Assembly (NCBI GenBank): GCA_902793685.1
Contig: CADBEN010000013.1
Coordinates: forward strand, 1 to 54,391
DNA length: 54,391 nucleotides
Direction: 5' to 3'
Origin: an uncultured Lachnospiraceae bacterium
GTDB lineage: Bacteria; Bacillota; Clostridia; Lachnospirales; Lachnospiraceae
Of this stretch, positions 22,985 to 31,347 are shown one piece after another. Both the position numbers and the translations under genes were made by a program. The notes below the pieces were generated by a model. It saw only the letters and a program-made list of their open reading frames with translations, was not told the DNA's origin and did no database searches. Position 1 is the first letter of the stretch. Each line of letters opens with the position of its first letter.

Positions 22985-25090
22985 TCAGTGCATGAACATT
23001 CCGGTCAGGTTGAAGGCCACGATCAGACCGGAGAAGACAATAGAGATGGTGGAGCAGAGCTTGATCAGGATGTTCAGGGACGGGCCGGAGGTATCCTTGA
23101 AGGGATCGCCGACGGTATCGCCGACGACAGCCGCCTTGTGGTTCTCGGAGCCCTTGCCGCCGAAGTTGCCTTTCTCGATGTACTTCTTCGCGTTGTCCCA
23201 GGCGCCGCCGGCGTTGGACATGAAGACTGCCATGGCGAAGCCGGTGACGGAGACGCCGCCCAGCAGGCCTACCACGCCTTCGCAGCCCAGGATCAGTCCG
23301 GTGACGATGGGGACGATGATGGCGAGAAGCGCCGGGACCACCATCTCACGGAGGGCGCCCTTCGTGCAGATCGCGACGCAGGAAGCGTAATCCGGCTTTG
23401 CCTTGCCTTCCATGATGCCTTTGATCTCACGGAACTGTCTGCGGACCTCTACCACGATGGACTGGGCGGAGTTCTGCACTGCGTTCATGGTGTAGGCTGC
23501 GAAAACGAAGGTCAGCATCGCGCCGATGAACAGGCCCACCAGGACCGAGGGGTTCGTGAGGGACAGGTCCATGATTTTTTTGCCTGCGGCTTCGAGTTTT
23601 GCGTCCGCGATGGAAACGTAGGAGACCAGCAGTGCCAGTGAGGTCAGGGAAGCGGAACCGATGGCGAAGCCTTTGCCGGTGGCCGCGGTGGTGTTGCCCA
23701 GGGAATCCAGGGCGTCGGTGCGCTCACGGACCATCTCCGGAAGGCCGGACATTTCCGCGATGCCGCCGGCATTGTCCGCCACCGGACCGTAGGCGTCAGT
23801 GGCCAGGGTGATGCCCAGGGTGGAGAGCATTCCGACCGCGGCGATGCCGATGCCGTACAGGCCCCTGTTATACTCTGCAAAGCCGCCGGACGCCGCGAAG
23901 GAGATCATGACTGCCGCCGCGACGATGAGGATCGAAGCCATGGTGGATTTAAGACCGAGGGAGATGCCGCCGATGATCAGCGGAGCAGCGCCGCTCTGGG
24001 AGGACTCGGACAGCTTCTGGGTGGGCTTGTAGCTGTCGGAGGTGTAATACTCGGTGAAGTAGCCGATGGCGGTGCCGCCGGCCAGTCCGCAGAGGATCGC
24101 GATGTAGACGCCGATGTTGCCGACCAGCATGATGGTGAGGGGCGCCGCGATGATCGCTGCCATGACTGCCGCGGAGTAGGTGCCCTTACGGAGAGAACCG
24201 AGCAGCGCCAGCTGGTCCGTGTTTTCGTCGGTCTTCACGAGGAAGGTGCCGATGACGGAGCAGAGGATGCCGGTGACCGCGATGGCGATGGGGAGAAGCA
24301 TGCCCTGATAGCCGTAGCCGGCCAGCGGGCCCAATGAGAAAGTGGCGAGAATGGAGCCGACATAGGACTCATAGAGGTCTGCGCCCATGCCTGCCACGTC
24401 GCCGACGTTGTCGCCGACATTGTCCGCGATGGTCGCCGGGTTCCGGGGGTCATCCTCGGGGATGCCTGCCTCGACCTTGCCCACCAGGTCCGCGCCGACA
24501 TCGGCCGCCTTTGTGTAGATGCCGCCGCCCACGCGGGCGAACAGCGCCATGAAGGAAGCACCCATGCCGTTCATGACCATGATGTTGCCGAGCTCAAGAG
24601 GATCGGTAATGCCGAAGACGAAGCGGAGCAGGAAGAACCAGATGGAGATGTCCAGCATGCCCAGGCCGACGACGGTGAAGCCCATGACGGAGCCGGAGGA
24701 GAAAGCGACGCGGAGACCGTGGTTCAGGCTTTCCATCGCGGCGTTCGCGGTGCGCGCGTTGGCGTTGGTCGAGATCTTCATGCCGATGTAGCCTGCCAGC
24801 ATGGAGAAGATGCCGCCCGTCAGAAATGCAAAGGGCGTGAACTTGGAAAGCATGGAGCCGTTGGTGCCGAAGGCCATGGCCAGCAGCGCCACGAAGACGA
24901 TCGCGAAGATCTTCGCAACAGTCGAATACTGCGCCTTCAGGTACGCGTCAGCGCCGTCGCGGATCGCCTGGGCGATCTCTGTCATCCTGTCGGTGCCTTC
25001 CGACTGGGACATGACGGCGGCCCTTCTGCTCTGGGCGAATCCCAGGGCGAGCAGGGAACCGATAAAACCGATTGCGAAATACATTTCCAT
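22985..25090 (-). CDS. hppA: Membrane-bound ion-pumping pyrophosphatase
   Basis: A 701-aa integral membrane pyrophosphatase that couples PPi hydrolysis to pumping of H+ and/or Na+. It has 15-16 hydrophobic helices and the catalytic motif DDPRNPATIADNVGDNVGD, plus the second acidic site DNAGGIAEM and DTVGDPFKDT near the C-terminus. GNTTAATGKG has Ala where K+-independent enzymes have Lys, so it should be the K+-dependent class. Whether it pumps H+ or Na+ cannot be settled by eye. The start at 25090 has AGAGGAGG upstream. It is a single-gene unit with its own promoter. Confidence 0.95.
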   Translation of the reverse strand: MEMYFAIGFIGSLLALGFAQSRRAAVMSQSEGTDRMTEIAQAIRDGADAYLKAQYSTVAKIFAIVFVALLAMAFGTNGSMLSKFTPFAFLTGGIFSMLAGYIGMKISTNANARTANAAMESLNHGLRVAFSSGSVMGFTVVGLGMLDISIWFFLLRFVFGITDPLELGNIMVMNGMGASFMALFARVGGGIYTKAADVGADLVGKVEAGIPEDDPRNPATIADNVGDNVGDVAGMGADLYESYVGSILATFSLGPLAGYGYQGMLLPIAIAVTGILCSVIGTFLVKTDENTDQLALLGSLRKGTYSAAVMAAIIAAPLTIMLVGNIGVYIAILCGLAGGTAIGYFTEYYTSDSYKPTQKLSESSQSGAAPLIIGGISLGLKSTMASILIVAAAVMISFAASGGFAEYNRGLYGIGIAAVGMLSTLGITLATDAYGPVADNAGGIAEMSGLPEMVRERTDALDSLGNTTAATGKGFAIGSASLTSLALLVSYVSIADAKLEAAGKKIMDLSLTNPSVLVGLFIGAMLTFVFAAYTMNAVQNSAQSIVVEVRRQFREIKGIMEGKAKPDYASCVAICTKGALREMVVPALLAIIVPIVTGLILGCEGVVGLLGGVSVTGFAMAVFMSNAGGAWDNAKKYIEKGNFGGKGSENHKAAVVGDTVGDPFKDTSGPSLNILIKLCSTISIVFSGLIVAFNLTGMFMH

Positions 25091-25115
25091 AAGCGGTACC
25101 TCCTCTTTATTCTGT

Positions 25116-25174
25116 TATTCCGCAGTGCGGAATACTGATAATTTCAGTTTAAGACAGTTTCACAGCTGTGGCAA
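25116..25174 (-). promoter_or_regulatory. hppA promoter and leader hairpin
   Basis: On the minus strand: TTGCCA (-35, 25169-25174), 17 bases, TAAACT (-10, 25146-25151). A perfect 8-bp hairpin (TATTCCGC with GCGGAATA, loop of 3; 25116-25134) lies in the short leader just before the ribosome binding site. The rest of the gap up to 25313 shows nothing clear. Confidence 0.6.
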
Positions 25175-25313
25175 GATTTAATAATAATTCGGAAGAAAAT
25201 GAAAAGATTTTCGGATAATCCGACGGATTCCGGGGCAATCAGCGGACGATTCCGGCCGGAACTGTCCCGGTCTGTCCATTCTGGCCGAAACGCATGCCGC
25301 TGTTTTTCTGTAT

Positions 25314-25342
25314 TTGAAATAAGGGGTGCGGTATGGTACTAT
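25314..25342 (+). promoter_or_regulatory. Promoter of tRNA-Gln(TTG)
   Basis: TTGAAA (25314-25319), 17-base spacer, TACTAT (25337-25342). The tRNA starts 12 bases after the -10. Confidence 0.7.
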
Positions 25343-25353
25343 AGTCGTCGTAA

Positions 25354-25425
25354 TGGGCCGTCGCCAAGCGGTTAAGGCAAAGGACTTTGACTCCTTGATC
25401 GAGGGTTCGAATCCCGCCGGCCCAG
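25354..25425 (+). tRNA. tRNA-Gln (anticodon TTG)
   Basis: A 72-nt cloverleaf: acceptor TGGGCCG with CGGCCCA and discriminator G, D arm GCC/GGC, anticodon arm AAGGA-CTTTGAC-TCCTT, and T loop TTCGAAT. CCA is not encoded. It is transcribed alone and followed by a terminator. A second glutamine tRNA (CTG) lies at 38871. Confidence 0.95.
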
Positions 25426-25435
25426 CGCAGAGAAA

Positions 25436-25480
25436 AACCCCGGAAAACCTTGTGTATTCAAGGCTTCCGGGGTTCTTTTC
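25436..25480. terminator. Terminator after tRNA-Gln(TTG)
   Basis: AACCCCGGAA pairs with TTCCGGGGTT, with an inner CCTTG/CAAGG stem, followed by CTTTTC. The opposite strand ends in a T-run too, so it may also serve the convergent citC gene. Confidence 0.85.
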
Positions 25481-25531
25481 ATCCTGGCGTGAGAAGTGTC
25501 CGCTTCTTAAGCGGCGGTCAGTCGTCCTGTC

Positions 25532-26602
25532 TCAGTGGTGGATGACGTCGGCGGTGCCGCGGATCCTGGCGATGACCGGCGCGGCCTCCGGGCTGCGGAA
25601 GAAAGCGTATGTGGTCGGCGGGACCAGCTTTTCCAGCGTGTCCCAGTCCCCGTCGTGGATGGCCTGGCGGGCTGCGGAAGCGCTGACGGGTACGCCGTCG
25701 ACGCCGAATCTGGGAAGGATCATGCAGTCGATGCCGGCGGCGGGCAGGGCTTCCCTCATGACCCGGTTGTAGATATTCGTGGTCTCGCTGAAGGGCTCCT
25801 CCGCCACGATGCGGCGGTCGATGTCCAGCGCCCTGGCGATGCGGACAAAGATGTCCAGGTCGATCCTTGCGTGGCTTTCCACCACAGCGTCGGCGTCCTT
25901 CTGGAAATAGCTCGGGAAGGTGGCGCTGCTGATGATATAGGGGCCGCTCTCATGGAAGACGATGTTCTTCAGGTCCGCCGTCCCTTCCCGGATCAGCTGC
26001 TTCCGGACAGAGAAGGGGACAAGGCTTGCGTCCTCACTCACGATGAAGAGGTGCACCAGCCGGTTCCCTCTGCAGGCGGACTCCAGGAGCGCCCGGTGTC
26101 CCCGGGTGAAGGGATTCGCGTTCATGACCACCGCGGCAGTGCCGGAGGCATCGGGGTCGAGATCCTCGTCCGCGGGGACCGGGTCCTGCTTCAGCTTTTC
26201 CAGGTAGGATGCAAAGCCGTTTCTCCGGTTCTCCATGAAAACGGCCTGGTCCTCTGCCCGGGCGATCTCGAAGAAGCCCAGGTCCGCGAAGAACTTGGCC
26301 GAGCTGCACTTGGTGTAGACGAAAAGGTGGGTATTTCCGCGGGCAAACTGGACGTCCGACAGATGGGAGACGATCTGGTTCATGAGGCCTTCGCCCTGAT
26401 GGTCCCGGCTCACGGCGAGGCAGCGCAGGGTGCTGCCGAAGCAGCTGCCGGTGCCGGCCATCTCGTAATCTTCGTTGTAAAGACCGCAGGAATAGTCGAG
26501 GTTCGCGTCGCGGCGGATACCTTCCTGCCGCAGCAGCTCGTCCATTTCCGCCTGCGCGCGGCGGTCGCGGGGATCAATCGGAGAGATAAAATATTCGGAC
26601 AT
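25532..26602 (-). CDS. citC: [Citrate (pro-3S)-lyase] ligase, orphan
   Basis: A 356-aa protein with an N-terminal GNAT-like domain (about 20-125) and a C-terminal nucleotidyltransferase domain with NANPFTRGH (161-169). CitC acetylates the prosthetic group of citrate lyase acyl carrier protein with acetate and ATP, switching on the enzyme. No citD, citE, citF, citX or citG is in the window, so the gene is away from the usual cluster. AACGGAGGCGCC precedes the ATG. It converges with the tRNA gene. Confidence 0.88.
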   Translation of the reverse strand: MSEYFISPIDPRDRRAQAEMDELLRQEGIRRDANLDYSCGLYNEDYEMAGTGSCFGSTLRCLAVSRDHQGEGLMNQIVSHLSDVQFARGNTHLFVYTKCSSAKFFADLGFFEIARAEDQAVFMENRRNGFASYLEKLKQDPVPADEDLDPDASGTAAVVMNANPFTRGHRALLESACRGNRLVHLFIVSEDASLVPFSVRKQLIREGTADLKNIVFHESGPYIISSATFPSYFQKDADAVVESHARIDLDIFVRIARALDIDRRIVAEEPFSETTNIYNRVMREALPAAGIDCMILPRFGVDGVPVSASAARQAIHDGDWDTLEKLVPPTTYAFFRSPEAAPVIARIRGTADVIHH

Positions 26603-26627
26603 GGCGCCTCCGTTTGTTGGGCCGGGC

Positions 26628-26671
26628 CGGAACAGTCCGGAGCAGGTCTGTGCCGGGGCGGAACAGTCCGG
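26628..26671. repeat. Pair of CGGAACAGTCCGG direct repeats
   Basis: Two identical 13-mers (26628-26640 and 26659-26671), 31 bases apart, each with partial dyad symmetry (CCGG to CCGG). They lie upstream of citC and near the divergent M20 gene, and so could be operator sites. The rest of the 267-base gap has an AT-rich stretch near 26700-26735 (with palindromic CTATACTATAG) that probably holds promoters for both directions, though no pair of boxes is convincing. Confidence 0.4.
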
Positions 26672-26869
26672 TAAGGTCCCGATCCGTCTTCCGGCGTGTG
26701 GAAAAAATTTACTGCTTACACTATACTATAGAAAAGACCGCAAGGTCACTGCAGAAGCGCAAAAAAACTGCTCCCATCCTGCGGACGGGCCGGAAGGATT
26801 CAGGGAAAAGGGCGATCCCGGGAAAAGAGAAAAGGACTCCGTACAAATGCGGGGACAGAGGATACAGAG

Positions 26870-28198
26870 ATGATCAGAAACGAGTGGAAAGATTTGATCG
26901 CGGCGGCGGAGGACCGCATCGCCGCGGCGGCGGAGGAGATGAGCACCTGGCTCTGGAGCCATCCGGAGATCAGCGATCAGGAATTCGGCGCCAGCCGGTA
27001 TCTCGCGGAGAAAGCTGCGGAGAAGGGCTTCCGGGTGACGATCCCCTTTGCGGGGCTGGAGACCGCCTTCCTCGCGGAATTCACCATCGGCGGTGAAGGC
27101 TTCGCGGAGAGTGCCGCGGCGCCCGCTGCTCCTGCCGCGGACCATGCCGCCCCTGCCGTCACGGCACCCGGGGCGCACATTCCCACCGCCGCCTTCCTGG
27201 CGGAATACGATGCCCTGCCGGGCTACGGTGACCTGAGCCCCGACGGCAGCGGAAACGGCCACGCCTGCGGCCACAACTGGATCGCAGCGGCAGCCTTTGC
27301 GGCGGCAGTGTCCCTGAAGGAGACGCTGGAAGAACTGGAGGCGGAACTGCCCGGCCTCAGGGGCCGGGTCCTGCTGATCGGCACGCCTTCGGAGGAGACC
27401 TGGGGCGGCAAGATCAAAATGTCCGAGGACGGTGTGTTCCGGGCCCTGGGCATCGACGCGGCCTTCGAGAGCCACCTGAGCGGCGCCAAAGGCTTCTGCC
27501 TCGAAAACTACATGCTGGCCTGCACGGATATCATGTACACCTTCCACGGGAAGGCGAGCCACGCCTCCGCCCATCCTGAAAACGGCATCAATGCCCTGGA
27601 CGCGGTGAACCTGACCTACGCCGGCATCAGCTGCCTCCGGCAGCACCTGCGGCCTGCTTCCAAGATGCACGGCATCATAGTGAAGGGCGGACAGGCCTGC
27701 AACATCGTCCCCGATCATACGGTGATGCAGTTTTACGCCCGCGCGGCGAAGCGGGATTATCTGGAGACGGTGATCGAAAAAATGAACAACTGCGCCAGGG
27801 GGGCGGCCCTGATGACGGGCTGCACCGTCGACATCGAGCGGAACCGCTACACCTTCGCGGACATGCGGAACAACGGCCCGCTGATGCAGTCCATGCAGGA
27901 GAGCATGGAGGCCTTTGGGATCACGGATTTCCGGAAGGACGACATCAACACCGCGGTGACGGGGGACATCGGGAACATTTCCTATGAAGTTCCGTCCCTC
28001 TACGCGATCTTCAGCACGGCGGAGACCGGAAACGGGGCGGATATCCATGAGGCCGGGTATCTGAAGGTCACGGATTCGGATTACGCCCACGGACTGCTCC
28101 ACACGGCGGCGAAAAGCATGGCGGCCTCGGCGCTGGAGATCGTGACGGACGAAGGAGTCCGGAATGCGGTCCGCGCTGCCTTTGAGGCGGATGCCTGA
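26870..28198 (+). CDS. M20 family amidohydrolase (AbgB-like)
   Basis: A 442-aa M20 zinc peptidase/amidohydrolase. The metal and catalytic motifs are LAEYDALPG, GHACGHN, TPSEETWGGK and the C-terminal GNGADIHEAGY. The dimerisation domain has FHGKASHASAHPENGINALDA. Such enzymes split the acyl or p-aminobenzoyl amide bond of small substrates such as aminobenzoyl-glutamate or acyl-amino acids. An unusual Ala/Pro-rich insertion (about residues 85-103) sits within the catalytic domain. It starts a unit continuing with the radical SAM and AAA-RyR genes; spacing to the next gene is 2 bases. Confidence 0.88.
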   Translation: MIRNEWKDLIAAAEDRIAAAAEEMSTWLWSHPEISDQEFGASRYLAEKAAEKGFRVTIPFAGLETAFLAEFTIGGEGFAESAAAPAAPAADHAAPAVTAPGAHIPTAAFLAEYDALPGYGDLSPDGSGNGHACGHNWIAAAAFAAAVSLKETLEELEAELPGLRGRVLLIGTPSEETWGGKIKMSEDGVFRALGIDAAFESHLSGAKGFCLENYMLACTDIMYTFHGKASHASAHPENGINALDAVNLTYAGISCLRQHLRPASKMHGIIVKGGQACNIVPDHTVMQFYARAAKRDYLETVIEKMNNCARGAALMTGCTVDIERNRYTFADMRNNGPLMQSMQESMEAFGITDFRKDDINTAVTGDIGNISYEVPSLYAIFSTAETGNGADIHEAGYLKVTDSDYAHGLLHTAAKSMAASALEIVTDEGVRNAVRAAFEADA

Positions 28199-28200
28199 GC

Positions 28201-29127
28201 ATGCGCCGGCTGAATGAAGTCCTGCGGGAACGCTTCGGAGGGAAGGTTTACAGGCTTTCCCTCAGCGCGGACGTGACCTGTCCGAACCGGGACGGGACCC
28301 TCGGGACCCGGGGCTGCATTTTCTGCTCGGCAGGCGGTTCCGGGGATTTCGCGGCATCCGCGGCGCTTCCCATCGATCGGCAGATCGAGGAGGCAAAGAA
28401 GCGGGTCGCTGCCAAGGCCGGCCCGGACTGCCGTTACATCGCCTATTTTCAGAGCTTTACCGGGACCTACGCGCCGGTCCCGTATCTCCGGAAGATCTTC
28501 ACGGAGGCCATGGCGCCGGAGGAGATCTGCGCCCTGTCCGTGGGGACGCGGCCGGACTGCCTTGGGGACGATGTCGTCGCCCTCCTCTCGGAACTGAACC
28601 GGAAGAAACCGGTCTGGGTGGAGCTGGGACTCCAGACCATTCACGAGCGGACCGCGGAATATATCCGGCGCGGCTACCCGCTGGCGGTCTATGACGACGC
28701 GGTACGCCGGCTGAAGAACGCCGGGCTCGAAGTTATCGTCCACGTGATCCTCGGACTTCCGGGAGAAACCGTGGAGGACATGGAAGAGACGGTCCGCTAT
28801 GTGGTGGATCCCCGGACGGACCCGCTGACCGGAATGGTCCGGCCGGCGGCGGACGGAATCAAGCTGCAGCTTCTGCACATCCTGAAGGGAACGGATCTCG
28901 CGGAGGAATATCTCGCCGGCCGGGTGCCGGTGATGACTCTGGAGGAATACACGGCGCTGCTTCTTCGCCTTGTCCCCCTGATCCCTGACACGGTGACGGT
29001 CCACCGGCTGACGGGGGACGGCCCGAAACGGCTCCTGCTGGCCCCCCTCTGGTCCGCGGACAAGAAGCGGGTCATGAATACGGTGGAGCACGCGCTCCGG
29101 AACACAGAAAGGAGGATACTGCTTTGA
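28201..29127 (+). CDS. Radical SAM protein, TIGR01212 (YhcC) family
   Basis: A 308-aa radical SAM protein. The Fe-S cysteines are Cys27, Cys39 and Cys42 (CPNRDGTLGTRGCIFC), the wide-spaced pattern of the TIGR01212 family rather than CxxxCxxC. Family features ALSVGTRPDC and the ELGLQTIHERTAEYIRRGY segment follow. The family is widespread, and its substrate was long unknown; a role in tRNA/translation or metabolism is not established here. The ATG overlaps nothing but comes 2 bases after the M20 stop, and the stop overlaps the TTG of the next gene. Confidence 0.9.
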   Translation: MRRLNEVLRERFGGKVYRLSLSADVTCPNRDGTLGTRGCIFCSAGGSGDFAASAALPIDRQIEEAKKRVAAKAGPDCRYIAYFQSFTGTYAPVPYLRKIFTEAMAPEEICALSVGTRPDCLGDDVVALLSELNRKKPVWVELGLQTIHERTAEYIRRGYPLAVYDDAVRRLKNAGLEVIVHVILGLPGETVEDMEETVRYVVDPRTDPLTGMVRPAADGIKLQLLHILKGTDLAEEYLAGRVPVMTLEEYTALLLRLVPLIPDTVTVHRLTGDGPKRLLLAPLWSADKKRVMNTVEHALRNTERRILL

Positions 29128-31058
29128 AGTCAGAAGCATCTTACTGTACATATACTCCCGGGACGCCTCTGTCGGAAGCCTTCCCGGAGGACAAGATCCC
29201 CATGCTCCAGATGAGACATCTTCGGGAACTGGACTTTCCCATCACACGGCGTATCTCTTATGAGCGTACTGTGGATGAGTTCCTGCTGCAGCTTGCGACG
29301 AACGACGCGCTGCGGGGACTGCGGAACCGGAAGGATATGGTGATCTGCCTGAATGAGGAAGGGGCGCTGATCCGGGAGAACGGAAACTGGACTCTCCTGT
29401 TTACGCCGACCCGCGGCGAGAAGCTGACCCTTGCGGAGGACGCACCGCTTTATCCGGTCCTGAAGCAGCTGATGAAGGATATCAAGAGCGGGATGGTCTG
29501 CAGTCTTCCGGTGCCGAAGCGGAGTCTGAAGACCCTGGTGTCAGGCATCGCGCCGTTTTCGATCCTGGACGAATACTGCAAGCGCCAGCCCGGACGGTAT
29601 CTGTCTGTGGCGGAGCAGATCGTCCTCGGAGGGACGGACGAGCTGTTCCGGAACGTGCCGGTCTGCAAGTACAACAAGATGTCTACGGTGGACAAGGATG
29701 AGGTGGAGAATTATCACACCATCAAGGCACTGCTGGAGGACTACATTTACCGTTACGACCACAATGAAGAAGAGGAAGAGCTTCAGCCTCTTTCCGTCGC
29801 CGTATTCGGACCTCCCGGTGCGGGGAAATCCTTCGGCGTGAAGCAGATCGCAAAGACCTGCGGCCGGTTCGCCATCGCGACGCTGAATCTTTCACAGTAC
29901 AGCACTCCGGTGGAGCTGTTCGAAGCCATGAAGGAAGCCCTGAACCGCAGGAAGGACGATATTCCGCTGATCTTTTTCGATGAGTTTGATTCCGAACTGA
30001 ACGGCACCCCGCGCGGATGGCTCAAATATTTCCTGGCTCCGATGCAGGACGGGGAATACACGCTGAACGGCACGCTCTGCCGCACGGAGGGCGCGGTGTT
30101 TGTGTTCGCCGGGGCGACCGCCTCCAGCTTCAAGGAATTCCTGCCCCAGACCCCGGAAGAGAACGAGCTGTTCCGGAGAGTCAAGGGAACGGACTTCGTC
30201 AGCCGCCTGAAGGGCATCCTGAACATCAAGGGGCCGAATCCCACAGACGTGACGGACCGAAGTTCCATCATCCGGCGCGCCATCCTGCTCCGGGAGCAGA
30301 TCATCAAGAACGTCCCCGGAATCTATTATGAACAGATGCACTGGGTCAATATCTCGAAGAGCCTGCTGGCGGCAATGCTGAGTGTTTCCGAGTACCGCCA
30401 CGGTTCCCGTTCCATCTCCTTCTTCCTGGCAATGAGCCGCCTCACTGAGGTCTCCCGCTTCACGCCGTCTTCCCTGCCCACTGACGAGCAGCTGGATATC
30501 CATCTGGATGTGAAGGATTTCCGGCGCAAGCTGATGTTTGAGCAGGTCATGGGAGACTCTGTCAACAAGTATGCCGAGGTCGCCCACAAAAAGTACTGTG
30601 AGAGTGTCCTTGCAGAGGCGGAAAAGCGCGGTCTTTCGGCGGAAGAAATTGAGGATATCCGGAAGGAACCGGAGATGGCGGACTGGGCACAGCTGGATGA
30701 GTTCTATAAAGAGGGCCACCGCTCCCAGATCCGGTATCTCGGGGAAAAGCTCATGGACTATGACAACAACATCGGTCTGCGTCCCATCGTCCCGGGAGCG
30801 ACAGATTCCGTACAGGAGCTTTACGGGCCGCTGCTGGAGGAAATGTCCGAGTGGGAGCACGAACGCTGGATGCAGGACAAGCTGGCGGACGGCTGGCGTT
30901 ACGGAAGGAACCTGGATCCGGAACTGAAGCTCACACCGGACATGGTCCCTTATGATGAGCTGGAACCGCGGGTGCAGGAATTTATCCGGAAGTCCGTCCG
31001 GAATGTCCCGGAATATCTCGAAGCCATCGGCTACGAACTGTACCGGAAGAGCTTCTGA
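29124..31058 (+). CDS. AAA ATPase with C-terminal RyR domain
   Basis: A 644-aa protein. The first about 200 residues have no clear family. Then an AAA module follows: Walker A FGPPGAGKS (about 228-236), Walker B LIFFDEFDSE (about 281-290), and a sensor-like FVFAGATASS. The last about 75 residues match a RyR domain (EWEHERWMQDKLADGWRYG, MVPYDELEP and the ending VPEYLEAIGYEL). Bacterial RyR domains are proposed ligand-sensing modules, so this looks like an ATPase gated by a small molecule (inference). The start is TTG 29124, chosen for AGAAAGGAGG upstream and the overlap with the previous stop. A strong terminator follows. No nuclease or toxin gene adjoins it. Confidence 0.85.
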   Translation: MKSEASYCTYTPGTPLSEAFPEDKIPMLQMRHLRELDFPITRRISYERTVDEFLLQLATNDALRGLRNRKDMVICLNEEGALIRENGNWTLLFTPTRGEKLTLAEDAPLYPVLKQLMKDIKSGMVCSLPVPKRSLKTLVSGIAPFSILDEYCKRQPGRYLSVAEQIVLGGTDELFRNVPVCKYNKMSTVDKDEVENYHTIKALLEDYIYRYDHNEEEEELQPLSVAVFGPPGAGKSFGVKQIAKTCGRFAIATLNLSQYSTPVELFEAMKEALNRRKDDIPLIFFDEFDSELNGTPRGWLKYFLAPMQDGEYTLNGTLCRTEGAVFVFAGATASSFKEFLPQTPEENELFRRVKGTDFVSRLKGILNIKGPNPTDVTDRSSIIRRAILLREQIIKNVPGIYYEQMHWVNISKSLLAAMLSVSEYRHGSRSISFFLAMSRLTEVSRFTPSSLPTDEQLDIHLDVKDFRRKLMFEQVMGDSVNKYAEVAHKKYCESVLAEAEKRGLSAEEIEDIRKEPEMADWAQLDEFYKEGHRSQIRYLGEKLMDYDNNIGLRPIVPGATDSVQELYGPLLEEMSEWEHERWMQDKLADGWRYGRNLDPELKLTPDMVPYDELEPRVQEFIRKSVRNVPEYLEAIGYELYRKSF

Positions 31059-31091
31059 AACTGAATTGCAGGAATTGACGCAAAAAAGCGG

Positions 31092-31151
31092 AAAGGACTG
31101 CCGCATTGAGGGGGATGAAAGACTTGTTCCCTGATGCGGTGGTCCTTTTTA
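31092..31151 (+). terminator. Terminator after the AAA-RyR gene
   Basis: A long interrupted stem: AAAGGAC with GTCCTTT, CCGCAT with ATGCGG, AGGG with CCCT, then TTTTT. It is the only obvious terminator for the M20-radical SAM-AAA unit. Confidence 0.85.
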
Positions 31152-31214
31152 ATGCACAGAAACGGTAAAGTTGTCTATATATGTATAATTTTCCGTGTGT
31201 ATTCTCTTTATTTT

Positions 31215-31307
31215 GACATAATCCTGTGATAATTGACGGGATTCATTTAGGCAATGCTGTTCAATTCGGTGAAAAAGTATTATATTAAAAATCAGAAAAC
31301 CAGCATT
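31215..31307 (+). promoter_or_regulatory. AT-rich upstream region of the sucrose module
   Basis: TTGACA at 31214-31219 has no good -10 at 17 bases. A weaker pair TTCAAT then TATTAA lies near 31260-31288. An inverted repeat AATGCTG (31253-31259) with CAGCATT (31301-31307) flanks that pair and could be an operator. The assignment is tentative; the region 31152-31347 otherwise holds no gene. Confidence 0.3.
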
Positions 31308-31347
31308 ATTATCCGTAAAGTATAAGAAACGATGGGAGCGTCGCGAT

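Noticed and set aside
22985-24000. Several plus-strand open frames opposite hppA
   Set aside because: They follow the codon periodicity of the minus-strand gene and have no ribosome binding sites or known domains.
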